Below, piece by piece: positions 1-13,403 of a stretch of DNA of 64,000 bases (positions are counted from its first letter, which is position 1; every line of letters starts with the position of its first letter). The notes below the pieces were generated by a model, which had not been told where the DNA came from, searched no databases, and worked only from the letters and a program-made list of their open reading frames with translations. The DNA is from Tetranychus cinnabarinus (taxonomy: Eukaryota > Arthropoda > Arachnida > Trombidiformes > Tetranychidae), in the NCBI GenBank assembly GCA_022266195.1, contig WHVY01000003.1, positions 4,712,001-4,776,000 of the forward strand. The letters are read 5' to 3'. A program made the translations under genes and the position numbers.

Positions 1-3000
1 GATCAGGAAAAACTTTTCTCATCGGAATTCTGCCTCGTCTTTTATAATCTTTTCCGGTGGGTACAACAGTTTCCGTCAATGAATGAGAAAGATTCTCCGA
101 TTCCATCTTCTGTATCTTCCGAAAGCGACAGTATTCATTAAATGTTAAGACATAACATTTATCATCAATACAAGCAACACTATTGACGTCTTGATGTTTG
201 GATGCAAATATTTCATCCAGTTGATCATGAGGCTTCCGTCCAGGTTCAGTGTGTTCAGGTCTATAATACCAAAGTAGACTCATCATCATTTCACCTGAAA
301 TAGTTTGAAAAATAAGAAGAGTTAAAAGTATGAATATATTATGAACAAAAAATAACAATGAGTTTGATTACTAACCAGTTTCAGGTGCTTCCCAAAGAGC
401 ACAGATTTTCGCAACAAAATGTAAATCAGTTTTTCGAGGACCACCTCGAAGTAAAACACTGTCGCGGACTTTAATTACATCGCCTTGGATATGGCAAATA
501 GCAGGATAACAGTCTCTTAACTTGGGAGGCTCATCAGGCTAAAAAGAGTGAAAATAATTAGTGAATTGGTTAACTAAAAAGTAAACTATAAATTAGGTTA
601 AATTTACCTTAATGAATACAGGTTTCTTGGAAGGATTGCCTCTCCATGACCAACCATGGAATAGCTTCTTTTTTCCTGCTTTACGAGCGAGTCCTACTTC
701 AATAGAGGAAACTATAGTAGTGGTTGGACTTTCATTTACTGAATTACTATCAATCAAACTCTTATTTGATTTAGTTGGACGTTTTTTGGTGGAGTTTAAC
801 TGGCCATTGGCATGGCTATTAGAAGCCGATCTGTCACTACTGGTCACAATCTGGTCTGGTGAAGTAGAACTGGAGCTTGTTCCTGTTGTTGATTTCAATA
901 ATGTAGGTTCATTAAAATTTGAAGGAGAAGTAGATGTTGCAGTTGATTTCGTGAGTGGTGTAGTAGTTGAAATTGTTGCTGAAGATTTAGATGAAGGAGG
1001 TGATGTTTTAGCCTGCGGATATCTAACTCTACTTGATTGGGATTTATGTTTGTTCAACACAGAAGCATTATTAATTTCTGTTTGTTTTCGATGTAGTTTC
1101 CTAGTCATGTTTGTTGTTGACGAGTCAGAGTAAGATGAATTGACAGAAGCATCTTTTAACGAGTTATTCTGATGTGATGATGTAACAAGTCTCTGCTTAT
1201 TTGATCCATTCAAATTTTCTGCATTGGTATTGTTAGCAGTGTGCGTGAAAGCAGAAGTGTTGCTAACGCTATTAACACTGGGATGATTATTCGTGGAACT
1301 GGTTACATTAACAGGAGTAATGATGATATTGGATTGACTAGTTGATGATACAGATGATTGCTGATGACATGATCGTTTAGACTCGGGGTTAGTATTAGTA
1401 GAGCATTGGACGCTTTTACTAAAACGGTTTGTACTCGATGTTAACAAAGGACTTATTTTTGCAACATTTGATTGGTGATTAACATTTGGTGACTCATAAG
1501 ATGGCGACCGAGTGTGATTATTGTTTGAAGTTGATGGTAAACCAACTTGTGTCGATATTGCATTGCTGTTAAAGGAAGCCATTTCTTTGACCAAATTTGA
1601 TGGTGAAGCAGATGATAAAGTGGTCAGATTATCCACTGAAACTGGTGTTGCTATAGCGACAGGAGCAGGTCCAGGAACAGGGGATATTCCTTGAGGTAGT
1701 TCGGGGTTTATAATTGAGTTAGCTGCTGATGAAGATGATGATGCTAGAGTCTGAAACATACTGGGTGTAAGATGACCAGGCAAGATTGAAGTCGAACCGA
1801 GGAAAGCGATTGAAGGTCCACCTGTGGATCCATTGGATGATGAAAACGATGATGTTGATGGTACTGAAATCGGTTGAATTGAAGACAGGTTTCTTTGATT
1901 GGATTGAACAGCCTGAGTAGTCGCCATTGAATCTCGACCCATGAACGAGGTTGGATTGTTAACAGCAATATTCACCGAAAGATGTTGAGAATCGTGGTGT
2001 GGTGATTGGTGGATAGTGATCTGATCGTTTGTAGAGGATAAATTGTGATACATATTATTGGCCCGTAGAGAACAAGAAATATCATTATTCGGATATTGGA
2101 GGATGTAATAGCTGGGCTGTTCGTATGAGATAGCCTTAGATGAGAAAGAATTAGTCTCAAACCGACTGGTCCCGGGAACTGATTGCTGAGATTGTGGTGG
2201 TAGCTGCTGCGGTTGCGACGATGGTTGGTGTGGGGAAGTAAGAGGAGAGTTTGACATTGGTGATAAAGGATTATGGGAAGACATTGATGGTAGAGGAGGA
2301 TGCTGAGGTTTCTGCATTGAAGACTGGAGTGGATGAGGTGGTGGTGGATTAGGGAATGTGTGAGAGGGGTGGGAATGAGGAGTAGACGTGTACTGTTGAG
2401 GATGTTGAGGTTGTTGCGTATAACTTGATCTCTTCTGGTAATAGACGAAAAAGTAAAGACAATCGGAAAAAGAGAGTGGGACGAAAATGACAGAGAGTGA
2501 TGAACACAGAGAAGTGTTAGTTAAACCTTAGTTTTGCATGTTAATAAGAGGAAACAAATAATGACCAACACAAACGTGAACCGGAAGCTATCGCTCGGGT
2601 CAATATATAAAAAAAAGAGTAGCGCTTAATTTGATTAGCTTAAGACCTGGTTTGTGAGTATGCAATAATCATAAATGGATAAATTGATATGCAGAAATTT
2701 CTGAGAAATTTCTTAAGGGTTGTCAAGCTAACGAACTAGTTAATCTTTAAATTGTCAAAAACGAACTGAATAAATATTATCTAATAATACATATAATATA
2801 TACAAAATTAACTTAATAACAAAGTGCATTTTCCATTGCATAAAATCACAAAAAAGGTCTGCCAAAATCAAAAAATGGTCGCGTGTTCAAGCGAAGCGGA
2901 ATGGGACACACAACTGCAGCACTTACAATTGGATTGAATTCCCTGTAAGTCTGGTCGGAATGGTGAGCCATTTGAGAAGCATGATAAGGAACAGGCTTGT

Positions 3001-6000
3001 GCAAAGAATAAGCCCGAATATATGGATCATGGATTGGTTGGATAATCGGACCGCTATGTTGGTAGAAACCTGAAAGAAGGAAAAAATAAACAGTTAGAGT
3101 TGATAATTCAAATTGAGCCGATTTTAGTGAAAATAAAATGTTACGGTATCATTCTAATAAAAAATATAATATAAGGCATTTTATAAGCTTATTAGGCATG
3201 ATTATTTTACGTTATTATCATCTTTAATCATGATGATTCATAATCTCTGGTTTTGCATGTGAAAAAGATCAGATATGAAAGTTTCTTTCTCTTGTGATTC
3301 ATTAATAAAGAAATATGAATCTAAAGAATTATATCTAAATTAATATGTGAAAGGGAGTAATTAATTTGCTATTGAACTAAAAACCCTGATAAATGCAATC
3401 AGATTATAAAAATTTATGAGAGAAAATGACTTCCTTAAGATTTTCCATCAATCTTTAAATACACAGTTTAACTTTCTAACCCCATTTCTCAAGTTCATCA
3501 AAAAATACTCATTTCATTTTTAACAACAATCAACTATTAATTTCAAGATGAATTCAAAATTCAATCCAACAGTATTAGTATAGCATAATAAAAATTTTAA
3601 TAATTTTTTTCTGTCTTTATAAATTATCTATTTTATTATCAAGCAATCAGATATTTTCGATGGAGAAATTCAACAAAATCTGTAACTTTCTGCTCACTCA
3701 ATTAAATGGTTCAGATTTTATTAATACTAAACTTTCACAATTTTCATAATCTTTTTAAATAATCAGGATTTGAATGGTGCAATTTTGTTCACTATAAAAT
3801 TGATTCAGATTATGATCATTATGATTGAAGTTATTCAAATTGGCTAATCAGCTAAAGTCTGACCAAAAACTGAACAGATAAATTTCTTAAAATTTTTCTG
3901 ATTCCTTACCATATGATTCAGTTGGGTAGTTGATGGAAGCCGCATGGTTAGAATGATTAGGCACTGAAAAGGCACTCGCATAATGTGATGGATATTGTGG
4001 CCCAATATTGAGAACTGGTATCGGATTAATCTGATTAATGGAGCTATTTGACGATGTTAAGGCTCTGTAAGGCTGATTACAAGCTACATGGACAATTGAG
4101 GGTTGATTAGGATAGCTGAAACAAGCAGCAGCGGCAGCAGCAGCGGCTGCGGCTGCAGCATTATGATTAAGACCTTGATTTGTTGCGGTTAGAAGAGGAT
4201 TGTTCTGTAAAATATTGGCACCATTGGCAAGGTGTAAATCACCAACTGTTGGACCATTTGAAGATGGATACAAAGGTAGGCAAGGGACAGTATGAACAGC
4301 ATTGGATGATGTAATAAAGTTAGCTGATGGATTAGGAGAAGGATGAAATGATGATGTTTCCATTTGCACACGATAACTTTGGCTTGACGCTTTTGTTTGG
4401 TGATGAATATGATATTTTTGAACGATAGCATCTTCATTGAGAATTGTCTCAATTTGATGAGCCGTTTTCTCCCGTTCATTTGATAAATCGGTCGCTTCAC
4501 TTGTGTTTATCTGAACTTTCGTTACTTGATATTCTGTAGTTCGTCTCAATCCAGTCGTTGCTTCTCTAGTTGTTGTAGTACTTTGTATCGATCGACGACA
4601 TTTCTTGACACTTTTAGCAGTTACCTCTCCCAGACCTGATTTAATGAATTTACGACCATTTTCAATTGCAGTCTGTTTCAACTCTTTTCCCACCATATTA
4701 TATTCCCTTTCCATCATTTCGATAGCTAATAATCTTTCACGAATTTTACCACTGGATCGTCGAACTTTCTTGACTAATTCTATGGTCTGAGCTGATTCAA
4801 CCACAACCTGATCGGCTGTACAAGAATGAATTGCATTACCACCATTTTGTGGTACTTGCAATCGCGATTTACGACTTGAACTGATCTTTGTTTCGTGAAT
4901 CTCTACAGTTGATCCGGTTGATCTAGTGGATTCAATTGACCGACTTCTCTTGAAAACTTTTCTTTCTGAAAGTGCAGAGGCTGCCAACATTGCGGATGCA
5001 TTGAGACTGGCCATACGTTTACATGATCTCGTGTCAATAAATTCAATATCTTCATCGACCAATTTTCGCTTTCTTCTGACAGCGACTTGTTTATTTTTTG
5101 AATCATGAAGCACTAAGTCTTTTACTTTGGATGCTGGTTCTTTCTTTGTCGTCTTTTTTGCAGCATTTACTTTCTTGTCATTTTTCTTTTTAGAATCACT
5201 TTTCTTTTTCTTGTCGTCTTTTGAAATTTGTGATTTTTTAGCGTTTTTAGCTGGTGTCGTTTTGCTGTAGCTTTTAGCTACTTTGACAGTCGGTGTAGGT
5301 GATGGTGGTGGAGTCGGTGAAACAACAGAATTTGAAGATACTATTGGCATATCACGCTCTGATTCAAATAATAAATGAACTTTACATATTGCATTCAAAC
5401 TGGCCATTCGTTGACCTCGTCGTCTGATTTGATTGCAACTTTCATCGTCAGTTTCTTTTGTATTTGTAGGCTCTTTCTTGATACGAGCATTGCACTTTAC
5501 CTTTTTGACCTTTCTTTGATCAATTTTCTTGTTAGATTGCTTTGGTGTGATTAATGAAGCTTTCTTAGCAGAATTAGGTTTCTTTTTGTTGATTCTTTTT
5601 CCTTTAGGTTTCTTTGTTGCGTTTCTATTTGGTTTAGATGGGGATTCATTTTTGGAGGACGAAGAAATATTTGTAGATTTAATAGATTGTATAGATGTGG
5701 TGGTATTACAAGATGAATTCTTAGCACTAGTTTTACACCGATTTATATTAGAGGACTTTTTTGAATTTTGACTAGTATTTGGCTTTATTGGAGAAAGAGG
5801 TGTGATTTGATTTACGGCGGGCTGAGTTTCTGGTGAAGATAGTAGAGAGATATTTTCGGATGATAAGCGAGATGAACCATTTACAATAGTTTTACCCGAA
5901 TCGCCATGAGGTTTTGTTTGACTTGCAGAGTTTGTAGAGATCCCATGACTTTCATTTGTCAACATAGGTGAGGAATTTGATATAGTGGCTGCTCGTGTAA

Positions 6001-6718
6001 CTGAGTGTGATGATGAAGATGAAGATAGTCTACCACGATTTTTTCTGGAAGAAGGCAAAACAGATGTGGACATAGCTTTGTTTCGATGATCACAACTGGA
6101 TTTAGAATTGGATGAGTTCATCTTCGACGTAGCAGAAAAGGAGAATGATGATGATTTAGGTGATTGGGCAACTGAATTATCCAAAAAGAAACTGGAATTT
6201 GGAACATTGGTAGATATAATGGTCCGAGACCTTAAGCTTTTTTCACTGATGTAATTTTTATCTTGCTTATGTTGTTCACGATAATCATCACAATTAGGAG
6301 TAACACCAGATTCTTGTTTCACTTTATGGCCAAGGTCTTTCAACGGTTTATTTGTTGTTGATATCTGGTTAATTAAAATATCTTTGCTTTTGCTTTTACC
6401 AATCTTGTTGGCAGTTTTACTAATCCCGTTGAGTGATGAACTAGTATTACTTCTATTACCGGCCAATGACCTCATTCTACTATTACTATTGATAAGAGTG
6501 ATGTTTAAGCCACTAACGTCAGATTCATTGATAGCAGAGTTAATGCTGGTAAAAGAACTGGTGTTGGTTTTGTGAAGGCTGTTGATATAACCTGTCTCAG
6601 GTGACTCCTTTTTTCTCAATCGCTTATTAGTCTTGGTATCTAGACGAGAACCGTTTTTGTTACGTCGCTCTAACTCTCCAACATTGTTCCTCCCTGAACC
6701 ATTCTTCCGCATCATCAT
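1..6718 (-). CDS. BAH-domain chromatin protein, BAHD1/winged eye type (3' end outside window)
   Basis: Nuclear BAH-domain protein, presumably a chromatin silencing or adaptor factor by family. Exons read as 3910-6718, 2927-3069, 608-2434, 376-538 and 294 to beyond base 1; phases agree at each junction. The first 1,600 or so residues are low complexity: Ser/Asn/Thr-rich tracts, basic Lys-rich blocks and a run of 12 alanines near the end of exon 1. The C-terminal part has the hallmark LFHGWSW...KKPVFIK lead-in and a BAH domain with DCYPAI, VRDSVLL, GPRKTDLHFVAKICALWE, MMMSLLWYYRPEH, FASKHQDVNSVACI and YVLTFNEYCRF, which match BAHD1/BAHCC1/winged eye. The start is the ATG triplet at 6718; no upstream in-frame exon could be joined. 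The donor after exon 4 is GTTAGT. The closest paralogue within the family is uncertain. Confidence 0.85.
2435..3909. other. Introns of the BAH-domain gene
   Basis: Two introns (2435-2926 and 3070-3909) flank the 143-bp exon at 2927-3069. They are AT-rich with no coding signal or repeat that I could recognise. Confidence 0.6.
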
Positions 6719-9629
6719 TGGGTAAACTCTTTACTCTCTGTTTTCTTGTTTTCCCTCCTAAATTTGAGTGGAACGGTAATAGAATGTGATAGATTTATAA
6801 CTGGATTGCTATATATTGGAATTTATTTCACTATTAACTATAGTAGTTATCCTTTGCATACTAATTTCACATGCAACTTCGTAGATACATATAGCACGGT
6901 TGATAAAAATTGAGTATTACTAACGGTAAGTGATACACTACGATGAACAAAATTAGTCAATTTCCATTTTCCGATACACAGGTTAACGATGTGTCACAAT
7001 AGTTGTATTAAAAAGCAATAGGAGTTATTGTGATAAAAGTGATCGATGCTGGATAATTAGTATCACCAGTTAAGAGATAAGTATTTGTCGATGATATTGG
7101 AATTGATAGATGACGATTGAAGGTAGAAAATATTGCTAAATATATACATACAGGTTTGTTGTTACACTGTTATTGATGATGCTCAAGATGGTAGTATAGT
7201 GAATTTAGATTTTCAATTTTTATTTACCTGTTTACCGAGATCATATCGAGTATCAACCATGATGATGGATAGAAGCAAAAATGGAGTTTTCAGGAAAATA
7301 TATGTATATACACGGTATATAAACAAAGATTACGGATTGAGATCCAAATGTTGTTTAATCAAATTCTGATGATTAGATGAAAGCTGTTGAAAAATTTGAA
7401 CAACTTACTCATAACAAATAAAAAATCTTGGTCAGTTAGCTTGATATCTTTGAATGCTGTTCAATACTCAATATTATTTGTAGGCAGAAATTCCTAATTC
7501 TATACTCTTTTACTCAAAATGGAGGATTGATGAAAGAGAGACAGGAGGAAGTTTACGATAGCGCATGTCCCATGAGCCATTCAAGCTCAAGCCTTGATTT
7601 GGATGAGTGATTTGATGGTCACCCCCTGCTTTACTGTACTAAGCTTGGCCAGCTGAAGTTTAAAGGTTTAGCAAAATCAAGAGTCTTACGGTTAGAGTCA
7701 AATTCATGGCATATTTTAGGCATTTATTCACCAGGAAGCTACAGAAAACATTTTGAAAACAACAACATGGAGGTTATATGAATAACGGATTTTCAATTCC
7801 AAAGATTTATTTAATATATTTTATCCCTGTGTCCTTTCGCCCTCTATGCGTTAGTTGAAGACGCTAAAGTTGCGACAAAAAGTCTAATGGATGCTTTAAA
7901 TTCGCACAAGCCGTTTCTAAGCAATAAATACCGTATTATGTATTACGTGGAGTTTTAATATGGATACGTGTTTAATTTATGATCCATTACCGGATCATGA
8001 CAGATAGCGTTCTTTTAATGTAACAAGTAATTAGCTTATCATTGATGGATTTGACTTACTATTGTTAAATCAATTGTTCATAATGCACTTGTTATTTAAT
8101 TATTTAAGGGAATGATTATGTAGTGATATTTATAATTTGTATGATAGAAAAGATGTGAAATGCGAAAAGAAAACGGCAGAGATGAGCCTCGATTCAAGAA
8201 ACATTAAATTCACTATGGATGCTAGATTTTGTTGTGAATCGTTAATCTGTGATTAGACTCACTCGCATCTTACGCATCTTGACTCGCAAAGTGTTGACTG
8301 AAAAAAATGCACAGTCGAAAGGGTTTGAATCGCAGAACCAAGATTTGAATAGGCTTGGGCGATGTAAGTGAGGCTTTTCTAGCAGAATAACAAATGGCGT
8401 TTATATCAGAATACAACTCTATTTAAGTTTTAAAACTCGATCCACCGTTACGATTACGGGCGTTGGACTTTAGCGATTTAATCTCTTCCTTCATGTAAGT
8501 AGAGACGTAACTCTTAAGTTGCTAATGCAATGGTATTGGATCTGAGATTGAGGAAGTTTTACGAACATTTGGAGGCGGCGCAGGTTAATCGAGTCTCTAA
8601 AGTGTTCTAGTTGATGGAAATCTCAGAGTAATGACTACCTGGATAAGATTTAGATTTCAAGGCTCAAAGATGGACAGGATCATGTTTTATGAGACACCAA
8701 GCATTAAAATAAACCATTAACCATTAAATAATCAGATTAACTTGAAAAGCGTTTTAATTCATCGACGTTTTCGGATATTTTTAGTCTTTTCTTGACATTA
8801 ATCTGACAAATATGTTCAAATGTCTTCAATTAGGATATTTTATCGCTTCAATTTTATTATAATAACTATGGTTGATGATGCACATGAAGCATTAATTAGC
8901 TTCTCATTTTAGTCAGTTTGTTTCATTAATATGCGAAAACATTTTCTTTATCAGTTCTCACTTACAAATCACATGTTTATTGTTTGTAAATGATTTAAAC
9001 TAATATGCCAATTTAATTCCTAATGGTAAAGCACAATAATCAGCTGAAACTATTAACATAAAAAATCCTATTATTAATACAATTTTGTAAGAAACAAAAA
9101 CCTTAAATATTCAAAGATACTTAAGCATAAATAAAGAATTGATAATTATTCAAATAGATAGCTGTGTCTGACTTGGACGCTGAAATTTCGAAGTTGATTG
9201 GAGTCGAATTTGTTCGAAAAGATTTTAAAAGAAAAACGAAATCGATTCGTTGAATATAAGCACAGATTACATTAAACAATGAAAATCCCATTTCTTAAAT
9301 TATTTAAAAAATCAAACAGATGCTTTAATACTGTAAACTGTTCAATAAATTAATCTTATATTTGGTTTGTTCATTTGCTGAGGATTATTAAATAAAAATA
9401 TCAATTAATAAAATGATTATTAAAATTAACAGTTTTATTATACAATTTTGTTTCATTAAAATGTTTTTTTAATATTAAAACCTAGTTAAATGTGGCGCTC
9501 TGTGAAAATGTGTTGCTATTGTTTCGTCATTCTTCTATTTCTGTGATGATAGATTAATAAATGATTAACCTTAAATGGATTAGCTACCTATGAGATTATC
9601 AAATAATTGTTGTCATTTTTATTTTTCAG
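6719..9629. other. Intergenic/5' region between the BAH gene and the TGR gene
   Basis: 2.9 kb without a supported protein gene. It holds promoter cassette A (about 7000-7560, listed separately), which would feed the minus-strand BAH gene, and the upstream region of the plus-strand reductase. The rest is AT-rich; nothing else is recognised. The clean acceptor TTTTTCAG just before 9630 implies an untranslated first exon of the reductase somewhere here. Confidence 0.5.
7000..7560 (-). promoter_or_regulatory. Promoter/first-exon cassette, copy A
   Basis: Minus-strand mini-exon at 7228-7260 reads MVDTRYDLGKQ and ends at a consensus donor (CAG|GTAAAT). A TATA-like TTTATATACC lies about 55 bp upstream of the ATG (7313-7323), and a CCATTTT (YY1-like) motif about 260 bp upstream. 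The block is similar to copies B (26.5-27.1 kb) and C (34.4-35.0 kb), and more distantly to D (62.7-63.3 kb). The mini-exon does not join in frame to the BAH-gene start exon, so it would be leader/uORF sequence if used there. Confidence 0.5.
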
Positions 9630-9635
9630 TCTTAC

Positions 9636-12244
9636 ATGAGACACAGTTTACTCAACAAGTTGCCAATATTTACCACTGTTTTTACTCATTTAACATGTAG
9701 AACACTCTCTATTTTCAGTGTTGCTTCTCCAAGCTGTTTTAATAAAAATCCTTTCACTTCTCTGTCCAATTGCCCGATTGACGTTCGGTGCAATCGTATA
9801 AATCGAGCATATTTTTCTAGTATGCCACCCGTCGAAACGTCTGGCTCTGATATTTCATCTCAAATTGATGAACTGATAAAAAAACAAAAGGTTCTCATCT
9901 TCTCCAAATCATGGTGTCCATTTTGTAAGAAGGTAAGTTTACAATGGCTTTTTGATTTTCTTTGCTTACTCAAATTTCCATGAATCTTCTTCTTATCAGG
10001 CGAAAAATTTTTTCGATTCTATAAGCGTTCCCTGGTTTGCCATCGAATTGGATGAAAGAGAAGATGGAGCTCTGTGGCAGGAAACTCTTCTCACGAAGAC
10101 AGGGAAGAAAACTGTTCCTCAGATTTTTGTTGACGAACAATTCATCGGTGGATGTGATGATCTTCTCAAAGCTGGCTCTGATGGTAAATTGAGCTTGATT
10201 CTCTCACCGAAAGTGCATGACTATGATCTTGTTGTTATTGGTGGAGGATCTGGAGGATTAGCTTGTGTTAAGGTTGGTTGCTTTGTTCCCTTTGTGATCC
10301 TCAGATCTCTCTGAGTTACAATTACTGCTTATTAAGTGCATGTACTTACTAGTGCTAAAGTTTCAAAAATCTATTAATTACACTCTATTTTTATTACTCC
10401 CATATAATAATAATTTGTGATGTAACCTTTTATACCATATTGTGATAAAAATGGAAGGTTATGAAGCTTTCGCTTCACTTTTAATCACCACAATTATGAA
10501 TGATTAGTAGATTTAAAATTTACTCTTATTGCCTCTTGCAGGAAGCTGGCCGTTTGGGCAGGAAAGTAGCCTTGATCAATTATGTTTCTCCATCGCCTCG
10601 TGGATCACGTTGGGGCTTAGGTGGAACCTGTGTTAATGTCGGTTGTATTCCAAAAAAACTTTTTCATACCGCAGCACTCGTTGGTCAATCAATTAGAGAT
10701 TCAAGTTCATTTGGCTGGATGACAAATGATAATGATACATTGGATATCCAGAAAAGTATATGACCTGTAAATTTATTTAATATTTCATTGGAACTCACCA
10801 GAATAATCTCTTAACTTGTAGATGTTCATATGGACTGGAAAAAACTCGTCAAGAATGTCCAAACGCATATTAAGAGTTTGAATTTTGGTTACAAAGTGTC
10901 TCTGCGAAAGAAAAATGTCGAACATATAAACGCAATTGGTACTCTTGAAGATGCTAATACAATTAAGGTGAGTTCATTTGCTATTTGTTGCAAATATCAA
11001 ATTGATTTTTACTTTTAATTTTTTTAGCTATCTTATGATAATCAAGAAGTTAAATATATAACAGCAGACTCAATCTTAATCGCTGTTGGTACTCGGCCAA
11101 ATTATCCAAATATCCCTGGTGCGATGGAATATGGGATAACTAGTGACGATTTATTCAGTATGCCTTATCCACCTGGTAAAACTTTGGTTGTTGGAGCCTC
11201 TTATGTTGCTTTAGAATGCGCGTCATTTCTTCAGGCTTTCGGTTTCGATACAACTGTTATGGTTAGATCCGTATTACTCAGAGGATTTGATCAAGAATGT
11301 GCGAATCGAGTAGGAGAAATTATGGAACATGAAGGAATTAAATTTATCCGAGACTGTGTGCCAGAATCAATTGAACAAATAACTCCAGGCGAACCTGGTC
11401 TTTTAAGAGTCAGAGCAAAACTCACCAATGGTGAATCTATTGTAGATGAATTTAACACCGTTGTCTTTGCTATTGGTCGATCAACTCGATTTGATGGATT
11501 TGGAATCGATAAACTTGGAATTCAATGTACCAAAAGTGGCAAAATTTTGATAAAAAATGAGCAAACAAATATTCCTAATATCTTCGCCGTTGGTGATTGT
11601 ACTGATATTAAGTTTGAATTGGCTCCTCTCGCCATCGAAGCTGGATTCCTATTAGCTCGGCGTCTTTATGCTTGTACAAATGTTCAAACAGATTACGACA
11701 ATATCCCTACTACAGTATTTACCTCAGTGGAATATAGCTCTGCTGGTCTTACTGAAGAAGAGGCAGTTGAAAAGTATGGCCAAAAAGATATTGAAATTTT
11801 CGTTCAAAACTTTACTCCACTTGAATGGACTTTGCCTCATCGTCCTGAAAATAAATGTTATGCTAAGTTAATTTGTGCTGTCAAAGAAAATGTGAGTTAA
11901 TTTTGTATATCTAAACATTTTAACGTAAGTTCTGATTTATTTCTTTTATTCTTAAAATTGTAGATGCGAGTATTAGGAATCCATTATGTTGGCCCTAATG
12001 CTGGTGAAGTTATGCAAATGGCTGCGCTATGTTTGAAGAAAAGCTGCAATAAAGATGACTTCGATGCTTTAATCGGTATTCATCCAACTTGCGCTGAGGT
12101 AAATCTCATTTCAGCATTAGACTTTTCTATTCATCTGATCAACACAAACTAATTGATTTCTATTTTTTATTTCAGATATTCACTACTTTAGCGGTCACAA
12201 AGCGAAGTGGAGTCTCAGCTGATGCTCAAGGTTGCTGAGGTTAA
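9636..12244 (+). CDS. TXNRD: Thioredoxin glutathione reductase, selenocysteine-containing
   Basis: NADPH-dependent reduction of thioredoxin and glutathione, in cytosol and/or mitochondria. Exons: 9636-9932, 10000-10272, 10542-10755, 10822-10967, 11028-11891, 11964-12098 and 12176-12244; 665 residues with in-frame phases. The N-terminus (1-62) looks like a mitochondrial presequence; Met63 (SSMPPVE) could start a cytosolic form. A glutaredoxin domain with SWCPFC (Cys94/Cys97) is fused to the reductase, which has the FAD-binding GGGSGG, redox pair CVNVGC (Cys220/Cys225), NADPH region and dimer interface. The last codons read GCT CAA GGT TGC TGA GGT TAA, i.e. Gly-Cys-Sec-Gly, so TGA at 12236-12238 is decoded as selenocysteine and TAA at 12242 is the stop. 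A SECIS follows in the 3' UTR. An annotation treating TGA as stop would lose the active site. Confidence 0.93.
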
Positions 12245-12245
12245 A

Positions 12246-12354
12246 TTTCCTCTCCTTCATACATCTTTGGATAATTAAGCGTATTTTATCATGATATGAT
12301 ATGACTTGATATGATATGATCAATCATTTCGACAATTATCCAAAGATTAGGAGA
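12246..12354 (+). repeat. Imperfect hairpin in the TXNRD 3' UTR
   Basis: Left arm CCTCTCCT...ATCTTTGGATAATT and right arm AATTATCCAAAGAT...AGGAGAGG pair over about 22 bases around a loop made of ATGATAT-type short repeats. It starts about 10 nt after the UGA/TAA end of the reductase. It could be a small MITE remnant or an RNA stem that influences UGA recoding; the sequence alone does not decide. Confidence 0.6.
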
Positions 12355-12394
12355 GGAACTCTCATCAACTCTTTTTTGTTTCAATTCGATTTAC

Positions 12395-12470
12395 CGTTAA
12401 TTCGGTTCTTTATGATGACTGGTGTGTAAAGCCTCTATGGAAGCGCACTAGTTTGATGCTTGAATTGGAA
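12395..12470 (+). promoter_or_regulatory. SECIS element in the TXNRD 3' UTR
   Basis: The RNA folds into the eukaryotic SECIS pattern. Helix I is AATTC/GAATT. The quartet has ATGA (12412-12415) opposite TGAT (12454-12457). Helix II is ACTGGTGTGT paired with GCGCACTAGT. The apical loop begins with the conserved AAA at 12428-12430. It lies about 175 nt after the UGA codon and just before an AATAAA poly(A) signal (12469-12474). It recruits SBP2 by family knowledge. Confidence 0.85.
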
Positions 12471-12474
12471 TAAA

Positions 12475-13301
12475 AATTTTTGTAGTTAGCCAATCCCTCA
12501 ATAAATTAAAGTATGATCTAGTTGTACTATTTATATAGTTCTATTGATATTTTTTAGTACAGCCGTAGCGCAATTTAAATAAAAACGACCCTTTCCACTT
12601 TTTTCATTTCGCACATTTTTGTCTTTACCTCAGCTCTATTAATTGCAAAGTGGTCTTGATAACAAAATTGGTCTTGACTTCTTTTAATAACATTTTCAAA
12701 GAGATGCGAACGCAACACAAAAAATTTCTCCATCGAATTTTGTACAGAACGTTTATGTGTCGTTTTTAACATTCACTAACAGGAAAATAGATTCCAGAAA
12801 CATGTAGATCATAGGAACATCAATTCCCAGTCGAAGGCGGCATACACGCCTGGAAATGCCTCAATAAAAGTCTCACAAATTTGTCAGATTTAGCACTAAT
12901 TTCGCGTTAGTAAAATTTGATATGCGCTAAACGCATGAATCTGGCGTTTTTTCAAAGCATACCTCAATGAGCATGAAACGCAATTCATTGTAGCAATTTT
13001 TATTCGACTGGGTTAGGACATCAACTTAGCGTTTTGTTCAGGTTATACTTGTGCATAAATCAAAATAAGAAATCGTTATAGCAAGTTTTATAAATTAATT
13101 TCGGCCAGTTTATTGTGGCGCCATTTTATTCAATTTGTACATAAAGAAAAGTCAAAAAAGGTTTCATCTCAATATGGTGAATGAAAATGGGGAAAGAGAG
13201 GGCGAAATCAGAACAGTTAAAGTAACTTAAAGCTTGAAAAAAGTTTTCCACCACAAAGAAATAAAGAAAGAGTTTACATGGATTAACATGTCTTATTATA
13301 A
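12475..13301. other. Intergenic region between TXNRD and the MULE
   Basis: 3'-flanking DNA of the reductase up to the transposon's target-site duplication. No coding or RNA gene is recognised; short open frames here look random. Confidence 0.5.
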
Positions 13302-13310
13302 GTGAAATAG

Positions 13311-13400
13311 GGTCCGGTATAAAAGACAAATAAACCCAAACACCAGGCAAAAGAGGCAAATGAAGGCAAAGGAGGGCAAATAGACAAAAAGGGCAAATTT
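13311..13400 (+). repeat. MULE left TIR and GGCAAA array
   Basis: The 23-bp terminal repeat (13311-13333) is followed by GGCAAA at 13346, 13355, 13365, 13375 and 13392, about one helical turn apart. The right end (17200-17271) is the mirrored counterpart. Confidence 0.85.
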
Positions 13401-13403
13401 TTT

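Noticed and set aside
6719..7260. Mini-exon of copy A as the coding start of the BAH-domain protein
   Set aside because: No AG acceptor before 6718 gives an in-frame, stop-free join with the phase-0 donor.
8281..8360. tRNA-like T-arm string near 8320
   Set aside because: No acceptor stem, D-arm or anticodon arm could be paired around it.
12575..12772. 65-codon minus-strand frame left of the MULE
   Set aside because: Short, no recognisable motif, lies in reductase 3' flank.
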